Shown here piece after piece: positions 36,487 to 46,410 of a DNA stretch of 64,000 nt (the stretch's first letter is position 1; each line of letters begins with the position of its first letter). Below the pieces are notes generated by a model. It had not been told where the DNA came from, did no database searches, and worked only from the letters and a program-made list of their open reading frames with translations. The translations under genes were made by a program, and so were the position numbers. The DNA comes from JANQGG01 sp964642175 (GTDB taxonomy: Bacteria > Bacteroidota > Chlorobiia > Chlorobiales > Chloroherpetonaceae). The stretch spans positions 1 through 64,000 of the forward strand of contig CAZXOK010000004.1 of the NCBI GenBank assembly GCA_964642175.1. Reading direction: 5' to 3'.

Positions 36487-37287
36487 TTATATCGTTCGTG
36501 TTTCTCTTGAACTTATAGTTTTTAATTCATTTAAGTGGTTACGGTACCAATTTACTCCGGCATATTTGGCATTGATCTGATAAATATCGGGGTGTTGGTC
36601 TAAAAACTCAAGAATATGTTCTAAGCTGAAAATCGGGGATTCAGGGCTGTAGCAACCTTCATAAACGCGTTTAATAAACTCATAATCCTCCTGGTAATCA
36701 ATCGTAAAACGGTGACTCATCGAGAGATTTTTACCTGTCTCCCACGCCACGTTTTTCAACCGGTAACGCTCGGGCCTCTCCCAGATAAAAGGTGTGGTAT
36801 GCTGGCGTTCCATTTCAAGGCTGGCTTCTTTCCAGGCTTCTTCTAAGACATCAAACCTCATGACTTCCACATCGTTGCCATCCGGATAGGTGGCCGGATG
36901 CAGATTACTGATGAAATCGCAGGTGTCTTTTTGTGTGTCGTAGGCCTTCAATACACGATCAATTACCTGAGGATCAATCAAGGGGCAGTCGGATGGAATT
37001 TTCACCACAACATCTGCCTGCTTAGCCTTTGCCAGCTGGTAGTGCCGGTCCAGCAGATCAGTGGGATGTCCTCGATAACATTCGGTTTCACTTCTCTGGC
37101 ATAACTCAACAATCGTATCATCGTAGGCGTCGGTTGTAGTAGCCACTACTATATCTGCGTGAGAGGTAATTGCTTTAACGCGCTCGAGCATCCTGATTAA
37201 AATGGGTTTGTCTAATACAGGAAGCATCACTTTGTTAGGCAATCTACTCGATCCGGTGCGAGCCTGTATTACAATAAGCGTTTTCAT
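36487..37287 (-). CDS. SpsF-like cytidylyltransferase
   Basis: This 266-residue nucleotidyltransferase of the SpsF/CMP-sugar synthetase type has the N-terminal IVIQARTGSSRLPNKVMLPVLDKPIL signature, GHPTDLLDRHYQLAK near 78 and IPSDCPLIDP near 98. It should activate an acidic or amino sugar as a CMP-linked donor. The NeuB-like synthase encoded at 14736 could in principle supply the sugar. Its start overlaps the next upstream gene by 4 bp. Confidence 0.87.
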   Translation of the reverse strand: MKTLIVIQARTGSSRLPNKVMLPVLDKPILIRMLERVKAITSHADIVVATTTDAYDDTIVELCQRSETECYRGHPTDLLDRHYQLAKAKQADVVVKIPSDCPLIDPQVIDRVLKAYDTQKDTCDFISNLHPATYPDGNDVEVMRFDVLEEAWKEASLEMERQHTTPFIWERPERYRLKNVAWETGKNLSMSHRFTIDYQEDYEFIKRVYEGCYSPESPIFSLEHILEFLDQHPDIYQINAKYAGVNWYRNHLNELKTISSRETRTI

Positions 37288-38354
37288 GAATCTTTCAGGA
37301 AAAGGCTTTGAACCAGCTGGTTGTAACTGGTTTTTATCTCCTCTCGAAGTGGCCTGGGTTCAATGTTATGCGGATGGTGATGTTTCTTTTTTGGCTCCTG
37401 GTGCAGCAACTTTAAACAATATTCTGAAATATTTTTAGCTGCACAATTATTCTGGATCGGTGTCATGCGTTTTAGTTCGCTAACATCAAAATCCGAATAG
37501 ACTTCCTTGCCCAAAGCAAGCCCGACATATACCGTGGTAGAAAATCGTGTGATCAGCACATCACTGTTGGCGATCATTTCTTCGGTATTTCCAGATGAAT
37601 ACACAAATGCTCCCGGTGCGTACTTGTTTATTTCCTTGGTTGCCCGGTTGAATCGCTCATTGGGATGCAGTTTAAAGATCAATTGACGACCATTGGCAAT
37701 GGCTTTACATTTCTCAATAAACTTTTTGCGGTTTTCATATTTGTAAGTTTCCCGTGTATCCGATGTACAAACCAGCACATAATTCTTATGCGGAAAAGTA
37801 TTGTTGTTAAACCGGGCACAATTATCAAAATTAGGTATACCTGTAACCTTAATTTTTTCGGGTTTAACTCCTTTACGCAGGAATAAATCCCTGTAACCTT
37901 CACTGGCTACACAAAAGTAGTCGTACTGGTCGCTCAGGCCCGTGGTTGCGGTGCTGGCGATCCATCTTGGAACCCATTTAAAGCGTTTTGCGATATGATA
38001 CATCAGGTTTTCAGGATCAGTCATACCTTCCTGAACCAGAATAACTTTTTTGTTTTTGATATTCTGTTGAATGATAAGGTCTGAGCATGTCAGAACTAAA
38101 TCGTAATCATCCTGCAAGCCACCTATATCAATATTCAGATCATGTAATCTGAGGTAAGACAAGCAACGATTCCTGAGTTTTTCACCTAATATGGTGTTTT
38201 CCAGCAATCCTTTGTTACGAAGGGTTTCCATAAACCCATCGGTATAATATGGGGAGTAATAGTGCTCATATTCAGGTAAGTGCTGTGCTATCTGATGCAT
38301 CTGCGTGGTTTGATTGATCGAACCACAAATAAACAATATCTTCTTCTTCTTCAT
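37284..38354 (-). CDS. GT-B-like glycan biosynthesis protein
   Basis: This 356-residue soluble protein has a two-lobed GT-B outline. N-terminal ILFICGSINQTTQMHQIAQHL is followed by VILVQEGMTDPENLMYHI near 103 and VTGIPNFDN near 178. QLIFKLHPNERF near 228 and NSDVLITRFSTTVYVGLALGKEVYSD near 258 come after. The HPNE and the Ser/Thr-rich loop resemble CDP-glycerol glycerophosphotransferases and UDP-GlcNAc 2-epimerase-like proteins. It may transfer the CMP-activated sugar, but donor and acceptor are not inferable. Its end overlaps SpsF by 4 bp. Confidence 0.6.
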   Translation of the reverse strand: MKKKKILFICGSINQTTQMHQIAQHLPEYEHYYSPYYTDGFMETLRNKGLLENTILGEKLRNRCLSYLRLHDLNIDIGGLQDDYDLVLTCSDLIIQQNIKNKKVILVQEGMTDPENLMYHIAKRFKWVPRWIASTATTGLSDQYDYFCVASEGYRDLFLRKGVKPEKIKVTGIPNFDNCARFNNNTFPHKNYVLVCTSDTRETYKYENRKKFIEKCKAIANGRQLIFKLHPNERFNRATKEINKYAPGAFVYSSGNTEEMIANSDVLITRFSTTVYVGLALGKEVYSDFDVSELKRMTPIQNNCAAKNISEYCLKLLHQEPKKKHHHPHNIEPRPLREEIKTSYNQLVQSLFLKDS

Positions 38355-38364
38355 ATCCTAAATT

Positions 38365-39420
38365 TTAGGTCGTTTGAGCTGCAATCTCTTTAATACGTAT
38401 ACCAGAAATAAATAGTGTTATATACCCCAGACTTATCCAGCAAAGTTCTTTAAATCTCTTCAGTAAAACAAATGCTCCGCCAACAATTAAAGGATCAGGT
38501 ATACCAAGGGCTGTAAAAAAGACCACGTACCCGATATCCTGTATGCCTAATCCGGCAGGAACAATAAATACAACTGAGCGAATAAACGATAAAATTGTTT
38601 CAAATGCAAGTACTTCTGTGTAGGAAATATCAACGCCCAACACCCACAGTATCACAAAGGCATCCAGTGTTTCAGACAACCATCCAAGGAAAAAGGATAA
38701 AATGGAAGATGAGGTTTTTTTGGGCCCAATACGCTTAAATTTTTTTAGACTATTATCTATTTCAGAAAATTTCTCTTCGGTCTTTAACAGCCAGTCGCGA
38801 ATCACTGTCATGGGAATTTTAACCAATACCCCGTGAAAACGCTGTGCCACTCCACCATGAACCAGGATATAGGTTGCAAAACCAAAAACCAGAAACATGC
38901 TTAAACCTAAAGAAAAGCTGGCATATGGCAGACCACTGAAACCCAGCAAAAACACTGAACTTTTCTTAAGAAGCTCAAAACCAATCACAGCACTCAGTCC
39001 AATATACATGCCCTGAGCCACACCCAGTAACATCTTTTTCAGAGCAATACTTGCAACACCTTCTGCTGTAGGGACAGATAACTTACGCTTTAGTAAGACC
39101 GGTTTCATGGCCTCAGAAACCGCAATTCCGGCAGGAAGGCTCATTAACAGCGCCTCGGTTATGAAACGTATTGATAGTAATTTGAACAATGGAATCCGGC
39201 GTTCTTTATTTGGGAAAGCCAGTTTCCAGCCCAGGGTATCAAAAAAACTCACAAAAAAGAACGGGATAAAAATCAAAAATACCTTAGATCCTATACCCGA
39301 AATTAATTCAAATGTTTTGTCAAGTTCTATTTTGCTCAGCAGCGCATATAATACAGTTATTCCAAACAGAACACCGGCTACTTTTGCAATCAGACCCCAG
39401 TTAGCATTTTTTTTTGACAT
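38365..39420 (-). CDS. Flippase-like membrane protein (LPG-synthase TM region family)
   Basis: This 351-residue protein has about eight transmembrane segments and belongs to the UPF0104 / lysylphosphatidylglycerol-synthase TM family. Landmarks are TLGWKLAF near 62, SIRFITEALLMSLPAGIAVSEAMKPVLLKRK near 84 and VVFIVPAGLGIQDIGYVVFF near 285. Relatives move lipids or lipid-linked sugars across membranes. It is the first gene of the glycan operon, 10 bp before the GT-B-like gene, and probably exports or presents the product. Confidence 0.85.
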   Translation of the reverse strand: MSKKNANWGLIAKVAGVLFGITVLYALLSKIELDKTFELISGIGSKVFLIFIPFFFVSFFDTLGWKLAFPNKERRIPLFKLLSIRFITEALLMSLPAGIAVSEAMKPVLLKRKLSVPTAEGVASIALKKMLLGVAQGMYIGLSAVIGFELLKKSSVFLLGFSGLPYASFSLGLSMFLVFGFATYILVHGGVAQRFHGVLVKIPMTVIRDWLLKTEEKFSEIDNSLKKFKRIGPKKTSSSILSFFLGWLSETLDAFVILWVLGVDISYTEVLAFETILSFIRSVVFIVPAGLGIQDIGYVVFFTALGIPDPLIVGGAFVLLKRFKELCWISLGYITLFISGIRIKEIAAQTT

Positions 39421-39565
39421 TTACATGCTTTCAGGCATCCATTATAGCAACGAACGCAAATTCAACATATCATTTATGCGGAATACAACGTAGATTTGCC
39501 TGTTGTACTCCCATAAAACGGCTAAATATAACCCATTTACACATTAAACATAGAGCCGTAATGAT

Positions 39566-40804
39566 TTATTTACTTGGGCAAGATTCAGGAGTGATTTTTT
39601 CAGCAATAATGCACACTTTCCGGCGATTGTGCAACGTTGTAAATATTAAAAACGTGGTTTGACTTTCTTTTAATTTGAATTCGGCTCTCAGATGTTCAGG
39701 TGTAGCTGGAAAATGCCGCCTTATAATGCTTGCCGCCCCAATCCCCTCATTCCTGAACAGCTTGTGCAGGACTTTTCTCTGAAAAGTCACTACATCCAAT
39801 ACCCTGAATGCCCGGCCCGGAAATGACTCAATGTTTTTAGCCGATGTAAGCAAAGGGACAACTGGATTGAATATCTCTAAATCCATTTCAATGGCAAGAT
39901 TTTTCCATAGTCCTGTTTTAAGAATAGCGGCATCCGGATTGTAAATGTAATCTTTCAGATCAGCACTCTCAAAGTCTGGCTCCGAAGTGCCAGTTGATTG
40001 TTGAACACAAAATACAGGCCCTTGTTTTTTGGTGCTTAAACCAATAGCTTTGGTGATGCAATTTCGGGTATCTGAATCGGCTGAAAGTATTAATAACACC
40101 TCTTTACACTCCCCATTTAAAGAAACCACTATCAGTTTCCCTAGTTTTTTAAAACTCCTTTTACATTCGGTTAAGTCCAGTAATGGCGAGGCTTTAATAC
40201 AAACGTTCGGGGCTTTTTTTAACAAAAGATCTTCCAGCACAGTAACATCGGGTTCGGAGTGTTCTAAACTCAAGGTTCGTTTGGTTGCAGGACGTCTGGA
40301 AGGATCAACATAGATCCAGTCGATAGCATGGTCCGGCAGGGTTTTTAAGAAGTCTGCCCCATCAACAGCATGGCAACCGACCCAATCCATGCCGAGTTGC
40401 TTTAAGTTATGCCGGGTAAGTCTTAACAGGTCCGGATTATGCTCGCACAAGTCAACCTGACGAAATTGTTCAGCCAGGAACACGGCGTCTATTCCCAATC
40501 CGCAACTTAAATCCACTAGCCTGTTACCCTGCATAAATGATGCTTTAAAACGCGCTGTATGCTGACTTGATGATTGCTCGAGTGATCCTGAAAGAAAAAC
40601 AAGTGATTTTGTACTCAGATCCGGGCATTTTTTTTTCACTTTTGCCTGGCATTTCAGTTGCTCGGCCATCAACCGAACCGGAAACTGAAAATCTTTTGGC
40701 GGATGAAGTACAAAATCCTGCGTATTTTGCTCACACAGCTCTGATAATACATTTTGAAATTCACGACTCGATATTATCCGGAGTTCCTCGTCTGAATACA
40801 TCAT
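39566..40804 (-). CDS. Class I methyltransferase with THUMP-like C-terminal domain
   Basis: This 412-residue protein has SAM motif I LVDLSCGLGIDAVFLAEQF near 96, then VDLCEHNPDLL, DWIYVDPSRRP near 163 (motif IV) and the C-terminal RAFRVLDVVTFQRKVLHKLFRNEGIGAASIIRRHFP, which marks the THUMP-like domain of Bacteroidota proteins. An RNA substrate is likely from the domain; the modified base is unknown. ATG 40804 or 40801 can start it. Confidence 0.85.
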   Translation of the reverse strand: MMYSDEELRIISSREFQNVLSELCEQNTQDFVLHPPKDFQFPVRLMAEQLKCQAKVKKKCPDLSTKSLVFLSGSLEQSSSQHTARFKASFMQGNRLVDLSCGLGIDAVFLAEQFRQVDLCEHNPDLLRLTRHNLKQLGMDWVGCHAVDGADFLKTLPDHAIDWIYVDPSRRPATKRTLSLEHSEPDVTVLEDLLLKKAPNVCIKASPLLDLTECKRSFKKLGKLIVVSLNGECKEVLLILSADSDTRNCITKAIGLSTKKQGPVFCVQQSTGTSEPDFESADLKDYIYNPDAAILKTGLWKNLAIEMDLEIFNPVVPLLTSAKNIESFPGRAFRVLDVVTFQRKVLHKLFRNEGIGAASIIRRHFPATPEHLRAEFKLKESQTTFLIFTTLHNRRKVCIIAEKITPESCPSK

Positions 40805-40944
40805 ACTATTTCGAACCTTCTGTATACTTTTTAAATCAGATCATAAATTCTCATGGAGTGTTTTTAATGATCTTTAGATTTATTAAGTTTTAATAATCGG
40901 GTAAAGTCAGGCTTTGCTTCCAATCCCAATAAACATTTATAACT

Positions 40945-42765
40945 ATGGCACTTCTAGACGCATCTTTCAGCACACTCCCGGAAATGTTTGACGGGGTGTT
41001 TAACGCCCTAAAAGACTCCAAAACACATTTTCCATACGCTCGGAAAATCAATGGTCAATACCAGAACATCACATATCCCGAACTTCAGGATCAGGTTCTG
41101 GCGATAGCGGCATTTCTAAGATCTATTGGCATAGAAAATGGCGACCGTGCTGCCATTTTATCTGAAAACCGTCTGGAGTGGGCGATTTCTGATATGGGCA
41201 CCCTAAAAGCCTCGGCAATAGATGTACCTATTTACCCAACTCTGCCACCTAATCAAATTTCCTATATTCTTACAAATTCTGAATGTAAGGCTATATTTGT
41301 TTCCACCGAATTACAATTGCGTAAAATCTTAAAAATTCAGGACGAAGTACCCAGCCTTAAAACCATAATATCATTCCAACCACTAAATGAAAAAGCCGAT
41401 AACCTGATCGAATTTCAGACTGCACTCAGACAAGGCCAGGAGATTCTTAAGGAACAGTCCGGTATTCTGGACAACCTTTTGCCAAAACCAGACGATGTAG
41501 CCACACTTATCTACACATCGGGGACAACAGGTAGTCCAAAAGGGGTAATGCTGACCCACAAAAACCTTTGTGAAAATGTCAAATCCTGCTCCGATGTCTT
41601 ACGTTTGGATCAAACTGATTCCTGCTTGTCTTTCTTACCACTCTCCCACGCCTACGAACGCACTGCCGGATATTATCTTATGTTTGGCTGCGGGGCGCAA
41701 ATCTACTTTGCCGAAAGCATAGAAACCGTAAGCCTGAATATTTCCGAAGCCAAACCAACCGTCATTATTACAGTTCCACGCCTGTTTGAGCGTATTAAAA
41801 ACAGCATGTTAAAAACAGTTGATGCCGGAAGTGGTATTCGTAAAAAGCTCTTTTACTGGGCACTTGATGTTGGCTATGCGTTCAACAAGCAACAGCGTGA
41901 AGGCAATCCAGGCTTTCTGACCAGCTCGCAATTAAAACTAGCCGACACACTGGTTTTATCCAAAATCAAGGCCAAGTTTGGCGGGCGTTTACGCTTTTTT
42001 GTATCGGGTGGTGCTGCATTGCCCAGGCAAACCGGTGAATTCTTTGAAGCCCTTGGTATAACCATACTGGAAGGTTTTGGCTTAACCGAAACCGCACCGG
42101 TTACTCATGTTAATCGCCCGGGTATGGTAAAATTTGGAACGGTTGGCTTACCGGTGAAAAATGTAGAGGTTAAAATAGCCGAAGATGGCGAAATCCTCCT
42201 GAAAGGTCCGAACATCATGAAAGGCTACTGGCAGGATGAACAGGCCACAAATGATGTGATTAAAGACAATTGGTTTTACACAGGTGATATCGGGGTGATT
42301 GATGAAGATGGTTGCCTGAAGATCACCGACCGCAAAAAACATATCATTGTCAGTTCTGGCGGCAAAAACATTGCGCCTCAACCCATTGAAAACCTCATCG
42401 GTAATAGCCCGTATGTGGATCAGGTGATGGTCTATGGGGAAAAACGTCCGTTTCTCATCGCCCTGATTGTACCTAATTTTGATAACCTGGAGGATTTTGC
42501 CAAAGCAGAACAGATCAGTTTTCAGAGTCGTGAAGAGTTGATCAATCAAGAAAAAATACAGTCTCTTTACACAAGCCTTCTTAAGGAAACCTCCACGCAA
42601 CTGGCGGCCCACGAAAAAGTGAGAAAGTTTATAACCATTTTGGAGCCATTTAGTGTTGAAAACGAGTCCATGACCCCAACTTTAAAACTTAAACGCAAAA
42701 CCATACAAGCCAGCTATGCCGATGAAATTAATGATCTTTACAAAGGCATGGTCTATGAAGGCTAA
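40945..42765 (+). CDS. fadD: Long-chain fatty acid-CoA ligase
   Basis: This 606-residue AMP-forming acyl-CoA synthetase has the P-loop TLIYTSGTTGSPKGVMLTHKNL near 190, GFGLTETAPV near 376 and the A8 hinge YTGDIGVIDEDGCLKITDRKKHIIVSSGGKNIAPQPIE near 447. Length and motifs match FadD15/FACL-type enzymes acting on C16-C18 acids at the membrane. It has no partner genes and faces the carotenoid oxygenase with only 22 bp between their stops. No terminator was found in that gap. Confidence 0.93.
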   Translation: MALLDASFSTLPEMFDGVFNALKDSKTHFPYARKINGQYQNITYPELQDQVLAIAAFLRSIGIENGDRAAILSENRLEWAISDMGTLKASAIDVPIYPTLPPNQISYILTNSECKAIFVSTELQLRKILKIQDEVPSLKTIISFQPLNEKADNLIEFQTALRQGQEILKEQSGILDNLLPKPDDVATLIYTSGTTGSPKGVMLTHKNLCENVKSCSDVLRLDQTDSCLSFLPLSHAYERTAGYYLMFGCGAQIYFAESIETVSLNISEAKPTVIITVPRLFERIKNSMLKTVDAGSGIRKKLFYWALDVGYAFNKQQREGNPGFLTSSQLKLADTLVLSKIKAKFGGRLRFFVSGGAALPRQTGEFFEALGITILEGFGLTETAPVTHVNRPGMVKFGTVGLPVKNVEVKIAEDGEILLKGPNIMKGYWQDEQATNDVIKDNWFYTGDIGVIDEDGCLKITDRKKHIIVSSGGKNIAPQPIENLIGNSPYVDQVMVYGEKRPFLIALIVPNFDNLEDFAKAEQISFQSREELINQEKIQSLYTSLLKETSTQLAAHEKVRKFITILEPFSVENESMTPTLKLKRKTIQASYADEINDLYKGMVYEG

Positions 42766-42787
42766 TCAAAATTAGCGATCCTGAACC

Positions 42788-44260
42788 TTACCGGGCACCA
42801 ACCCAGTTGCCATGCAAGCCATAAGGTATATGGTGCTTCAAATGTAGTTTGGCTACCGGTTGGCTGATGTCTTTGCCATCAAAAATAATCAGGTTCGAAC
42901 GGTGATGCTGCGCATCATAAATTAAATTTAACACCCATCCATCATCTTCAGATTGGGGATCTTTCCGCGGCACAAAAATGGGCTCTCCGGCAAACCCTTT
43001 TGGCGCAAAGCTGAATATCTGTTGCTGGCCTGTTTCATGATCTAATTTCATCTGGGCCTGTAGCGGGCCGTTTTCATTGGCGTCGTGTGCAGTTGATATA
43101 AAAACATAGCGATGCTTGCGACCAACTCTTTCCGGATTTACCACAGGAAACTCGGTTGTTCGGGTATCTATTTGTTGCTTTTCTATGGTCTGTTCCTGCA
43201 AATTCAACCTGAATCGCCATAATTGACCCGGTGATAAGGTCCTGAAATCCACTTCTTTATAACCAGCTTCAGGACTGATAACCGTTAGTGCTTCATAGGC
43301 AATTGAGTCAACAATAATTTCCTGGTCTTGCTCATAAGCATTAACATGATGAAATATGAAGCCGGCATCTGCCTCAATCACTTTCACATCCTTATGAGGA
43401 GCGTTCCTTGGAATAACAATGATTTTTGTTGGTTTGGATTTATCAAAATCAAGACATTCTGCAGCACCTTTTAAACCAAAGAAAAATGGCAGTGGGTTAT
43501 AGTTAACCGGATTCTGAAAAAAAATGCAGTAATCGGGTGTGATCACAAAATCGTGGATAAAGCAGAAACCATCCAAGTTGTAGCTGTATTGCTGGATCAA
43601 TGCGCCTGATAAATCAAATTCATAGATGGTTATTACACTCACCGGCCCCACTTTAATCCCAAAATTCACATAGGATGGCTTGTTGTGATTGAATTTGGAA
43701 GCCGGATCCAACCTGGGATGGGCCGAAAACGCATCACCTTCAGAAAGCACCCCTTCAAGGTAATCCAGTCCGATTGTATCCAGGGAATCAGGTGATAATG
43801 CGTGGGGCTCTGCGGCTTCCCAAAGAGCCAGTAACCGGTCGCCCAGTTGGATTACATTGGTATTGGCAATGTTCTTGAGCTTAATATCAAACATGTTGGT
43901 AAAGATACCGCCGGGTTTCTGGGTTCCAAATACCCCCCGGTAGAGCATCTCACCGGCTTGCTGTTCTTCCAGGTATGCCCTGGTTTTAACAAACCGGTTC
44001 CTGAAATGGCAGGTTCCTTTTTTAAAAGAAAAGGCCGCGATCATGCCATCACCGTCGAAAGGATGGGCAATGGGCACGCCATGAATATCGAGCAATCCGG
44101 GTCCGTTACGATACAGCGTCCCGTTAAGATCTTGAGGGATCTGCCCTTCTATATCCTCAATCTGGTAATCATATTCATTGGGTTGAGAGTCGTATCCTTT
44201 TTGCCAGTCTTTTAGGGAATAATAATCAGCTTTTACATCGGGTGTTAATACTTCAGGCAT
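42788..44260 (-). CDS. Carotenoid oxygenase family protein
   Basis: This 490-residue seven-bladed beta-propeller non-haem iron enzyme starts with GTLYRNGPGLLDIHG and HPFDGDGMIAAFSF near 66. Iron-binding histidines are expected in FSAHPRLD near 179, CFIHDFVI near 232, FHHVNAY near 299 and HHIPYGLHGNWV at the end. These enzymes cleave carotenoids or related polyenes to apocarotenoids such as retinal. No opsin or carotenoid-synthesis gene lies in the window. Confidence 0.92.
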   Translation of the reverse strand: MPEVLTPDVKADYYSLKDWQKGYDSQPNEYDYQIEDIEGQIPQDLNGTLYRNGPGLLDIHGVPIAHPFDGDGMIAAFSFKKGTCHFRNRFVKTRAYLEEQQAGEMLYRGVFGTQKPGGIFTNMFDIKLKNIANTNVIQLGDRLLALWEAAEPHALSPDSLDTIGLDYLEGVLSEGDAFSAHPRLDPASKFNHNKPSYVNFGIKVGPVSVITIYEFDLSGALIQQYSYNLDGFCFIHDFVITPDYCIFFQNPVNYNPLPFFFGLKGAAECLDFDKSKPTKIIVIPRNAPHKDVKVIEADAGFIFHHVNAYEQDQEIIVDSIAYEALTVISPEAGYKEVDFRTLSPGQLWRFRLNLQEQTIEKQQIDTRTTEFPVVNPERVGRKHRYVFISTAHDANENGPLQAQMKLDHETGQQQIFSFAPKGFAGEPIFVPRKDPQSEDDGWVLNLIYDAQHHRSNLIIFDGKDISQPVAKLHLKHHIPYGLHGNWVGAR

Positions 44261-44371
44261 ATTGGTGTGTATTAGTGTTAATAATTATACACCACAGAAC
44301 ACCAATTCCTGGAATGAAAATCCCATTTTCAAATTTTAGGAAAAAAATCAGGGTGAAACTTGCAAAAGCGG

Positions 44372-45211
44372 TTAGCTTAATTTTAGAGCACCATCAACAG
44401 CGATCCCTTTATCAGTTTGAACAACAGTTGCGGCTTCCACCATCGGATCGTGCTCAAAACAAAGTATCCAATTTTCTTCCACGGCTCTGTTAAGCAATGC
44501 CTTTTTTTCTTCCATTAATTCAAGTGGATAGAGATCGTACCCCATCACCCAGGGCAGGCGAACATGAGAAGCAGTTGGGATTACATCGGCAGGATAGCAC
44601 ACCGTTTGGTTGTTATCGGTAAGGGTTAACCATTGCTGACCTTTTGTATGGGCATTGGATTCATGAAGGGTTAAACCTTCAAACAACTCGGTATTACCAT
44701 CGTGAAACACAAAACGCCCGGCGCGGGCAACAGGTTGGATGTGAGACTTCAGATAACTGGCTTTTTCGCGTGGATTGGGGTTCATGGCCAGATCGTAATT
44801 AGCTTTTTGGATATGATGATCCGCATTTGGAAATGTTAGCCGAATCTCTTCACCATGCTTTTGAATGGCACCACCAATATGATCAAAATGAAGGTGTGTA
44901 ATCACCACGTCGGTCACCTGTTCAGGCTCCACACCATGTTTTTTAAGTTCATGCAGTAACTGCCAATCCGAGACTTTATATATAGACTTAAATTTTTCAT
45001 CCCATACCTCTCCAATACCCGTATCTACCACAATTATCCTCCCATGGCCGATAATAAGTATAGATCTGGTAACAAGTTCGATCCGGTTTTTATCATCAGA
45101 AGGATGCTTGCGCTCCCACATCACTTTCGGGACTGTACCAAACATAGCGCCGCCATCCAGCCAAAAATGCTCACAAATCAATGGAAAAATATCGTAACCC
45201 TGAATTTTCAT
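44372..45211 (-). CDS. Metallo-beta-lactamase-fold hydrolase
   Basis: This 279-residue MBL-fold enzyme has the zinc motif THLHFDHIGG near 105, further ligands in ESNAHTKGQ near 183 and CYPADVIPT near 205, and a final CFEHDP near 250. The pattern resembles lactonase-type members, but hydrolysis of acyl-homoserine lactones cannot be claimed. Single gene, separated from rplS by a two-way terminator. Confidence 0.88.
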   Translation of the reverse strand: MKIQGYDIFPLICEHFWLDGGAMFGTVPKVMWERKHPSDDKNRIELVTRSILIIGHGRIIVVDTGIGEVWDEKFKSIYKVSDWQLLHELKKHGVEPEQVTDVVITHLHFDHIGGAIQKHGEEIRLTFPNADHHIQKANYDLAMNPNPREKASYLKSHIQPVARAGRFVFHDGNTELFEGLTLHESNAHTKGQQWLTLTDNNQTVCYPADVIPTASHVRLPWVMGYDLYPLELMEEKKALLNRAVEENWILCFEHDPMVEAATVVQTDKGIAVDGALKLS

Positions 45212-45229
45212 AAAAATAGGTGTTTAATA

Positions 45230-45258
45230 AAAAACCCGGATGTGTTATCCGGGTTTTT
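45230..45258. terminator. Bidirectional terminator after rplS
   Basis: The perfect stem AAACCCGGAT / ATCCGGGTTT has a 5-nt loop and T runs on both strands. It closes the minus-strand rpsP-rplS operon, 23 bp past the rplS stop. Confidence 0.9.
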
Positions 45259-45280
45259 TTGATTGTTAAAACATTAAGTT

Positions 45281-45649
45281 TTAAGCCGTTTCAACTTCTT
45301 TCTTTGGTGCTTCTTTAATCTTCATGGCTGCTTTACCTTTTCTGCCTCTCAGATAGAAGAGTTTGGCTCGGCGAACTTTGCCTTTCTTGGCCACCTCAAT
45401 ATGATCAATGGTTGGAGAGTGAACCGGGAAAATACGCTCAACCCCAACACCATGAGAAATTTTTCTTACCGTAAAGGTTTTGGACATTCCTTCACCGCGA
45501 ATATTAATCAAAATACCTTGATACAGCTGAATACGCTCTTTATCGCCTTCAATAACTTTCACATATACTTTTAAAGTATCCCCAGGCCTCATGTCCGGTA
45601 TATCAGTCCTGAACTGGGTAGCTTCAATTAAATTGATCTTCTGATTCAT
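45281..45649 (-). CDS. rplS: 50S ribosomal protein bL19
   Basis: This 122-residue protein carries the bL19 core: FRTDIPDMRPGDTLKVYVKV, ERIQLYQGILI, TFTVRKISHGVGVERIFPVHSP and KVRRAKLFYLRGRKGKAAMKIKE. It is at the 30S/50S interface. Last gene of the ffh-rpsP-rimM-trmD-rplS row, 44 bp after trmD. Confidence 0.98.
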   Translation of the reverse strand: MNQKINLIEATQFRTDIPDMRPGDTLKVYVKVIEGDKERIQLYQGILINIRGEGMSKTFTVRKISHGVGVERIFPVHSPTIDHIEVAKKGKVRRAKLFYLRGRKGKAAMKIKEAPKKEVETA

Positions 45650-45693
45650 GATACAAACAACCCCAATAAGTTTTTTCTTGATAAAAGTGGAAT

Positions 45694-46377
45694 TTACAAA
45701 TTTTTTATTAAATCCGGACGATTTTTTTTCGTCCTTTCTTCTGAATTTTTCTCTCTCCAGGCTTGAATTTTTTTATGATCCCCCGACAATAAAACATCTG
45801 GAACCTTCATACCACGATACTCGGCCGGACGTGTATAGTGAGCACAATCCAGACCACCCTGTTGAAATGAATCCAGTAACATGGATTCTGAATCGCTTAA
45901 AACACCCGGCAGCAAACGTGCCACACTATCCATAAAGACCAGGGCTGGTAATTCCCCACCCGAAAGCACATAATCACCCATGGAAATGGTTCGGGTAACA
46001 AATGTTTCGCGGATGCGTTCATCAATTGCTTTGTAATGCCCGCAAAGCAAGATCATATTTTGTTTTAATGCGAACTCGTTGGCATGCGTTTGATTGAATA
46101 CGTCTCCATCCGGGGAGAAAAAAATAATCTCGTCGTAATTGCGCTCAGACTCGAGTGCTTCGATGCAGGAAAAAAAAGGTTCAACCCGCAATACCATACC
46201 TGATCCGCCCCCAAATGGGGTATCATCAACTTGTTTATACTTACCCAGACCATAATCGCGTAAGTTATGAACATGAACATCTATAGCTTGTTTTTGCCTT
46301 GCAATCCTTAGCATACCATGCTCTAAAGGCGTCTGGAAAAAGTTTGGCAAAACCGTTATCACGTCTAAACGTATCAT
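45694..46377 (-). CDS. trmD: tRNA (guanine-37-N1)-methyltransferase
   Basis: This 227-residue SPOUT-class enzyme methylates G37 of tRNAs reading CNN codons. Knot-region motifs are present: LDVITVLPNFF, YKQVDDTPFGGGSGMVL near 49, LLCGHYKAIDERI near 109, ISMGDYVLSGGELPALVFMDS near 131 and YTRPAEYRG with the catalytic Asp in KVPDVLLSGDH. It is in the standard place between rimM and rplS. Confidence 0.97.
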   Translation of the reverse strand: MIRLDVITVLPNFFQTPLEHGMLRIARQKQAIDVHVHNLRDYGLGKYKQVDDTPFGGGSGMVLRVEPFFSCIEALESERNYDEIIFFSPDGDVFNQTHANEFALKQNMILLCGHYKAIDERIRETFVTRTISMGDYVLSGGELPALVFMDSVARLLPGVLSDSESMLLDSFQQGGLDCAHYTRPAEYRGMKVPDVLLSGDHKKIQAWREKNSEERTKKNRPDLIKNL

Positions 46378-46410
46378 GTGAAATCAATTTTATTACTCTG
46401 GGTGATTGGG

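Noticed and set aside
44372..45211. AHL lactonase
   Set aside because: Only the general MBL zinc motif supports it; quorum-quenching activity cannot be read from sequence.
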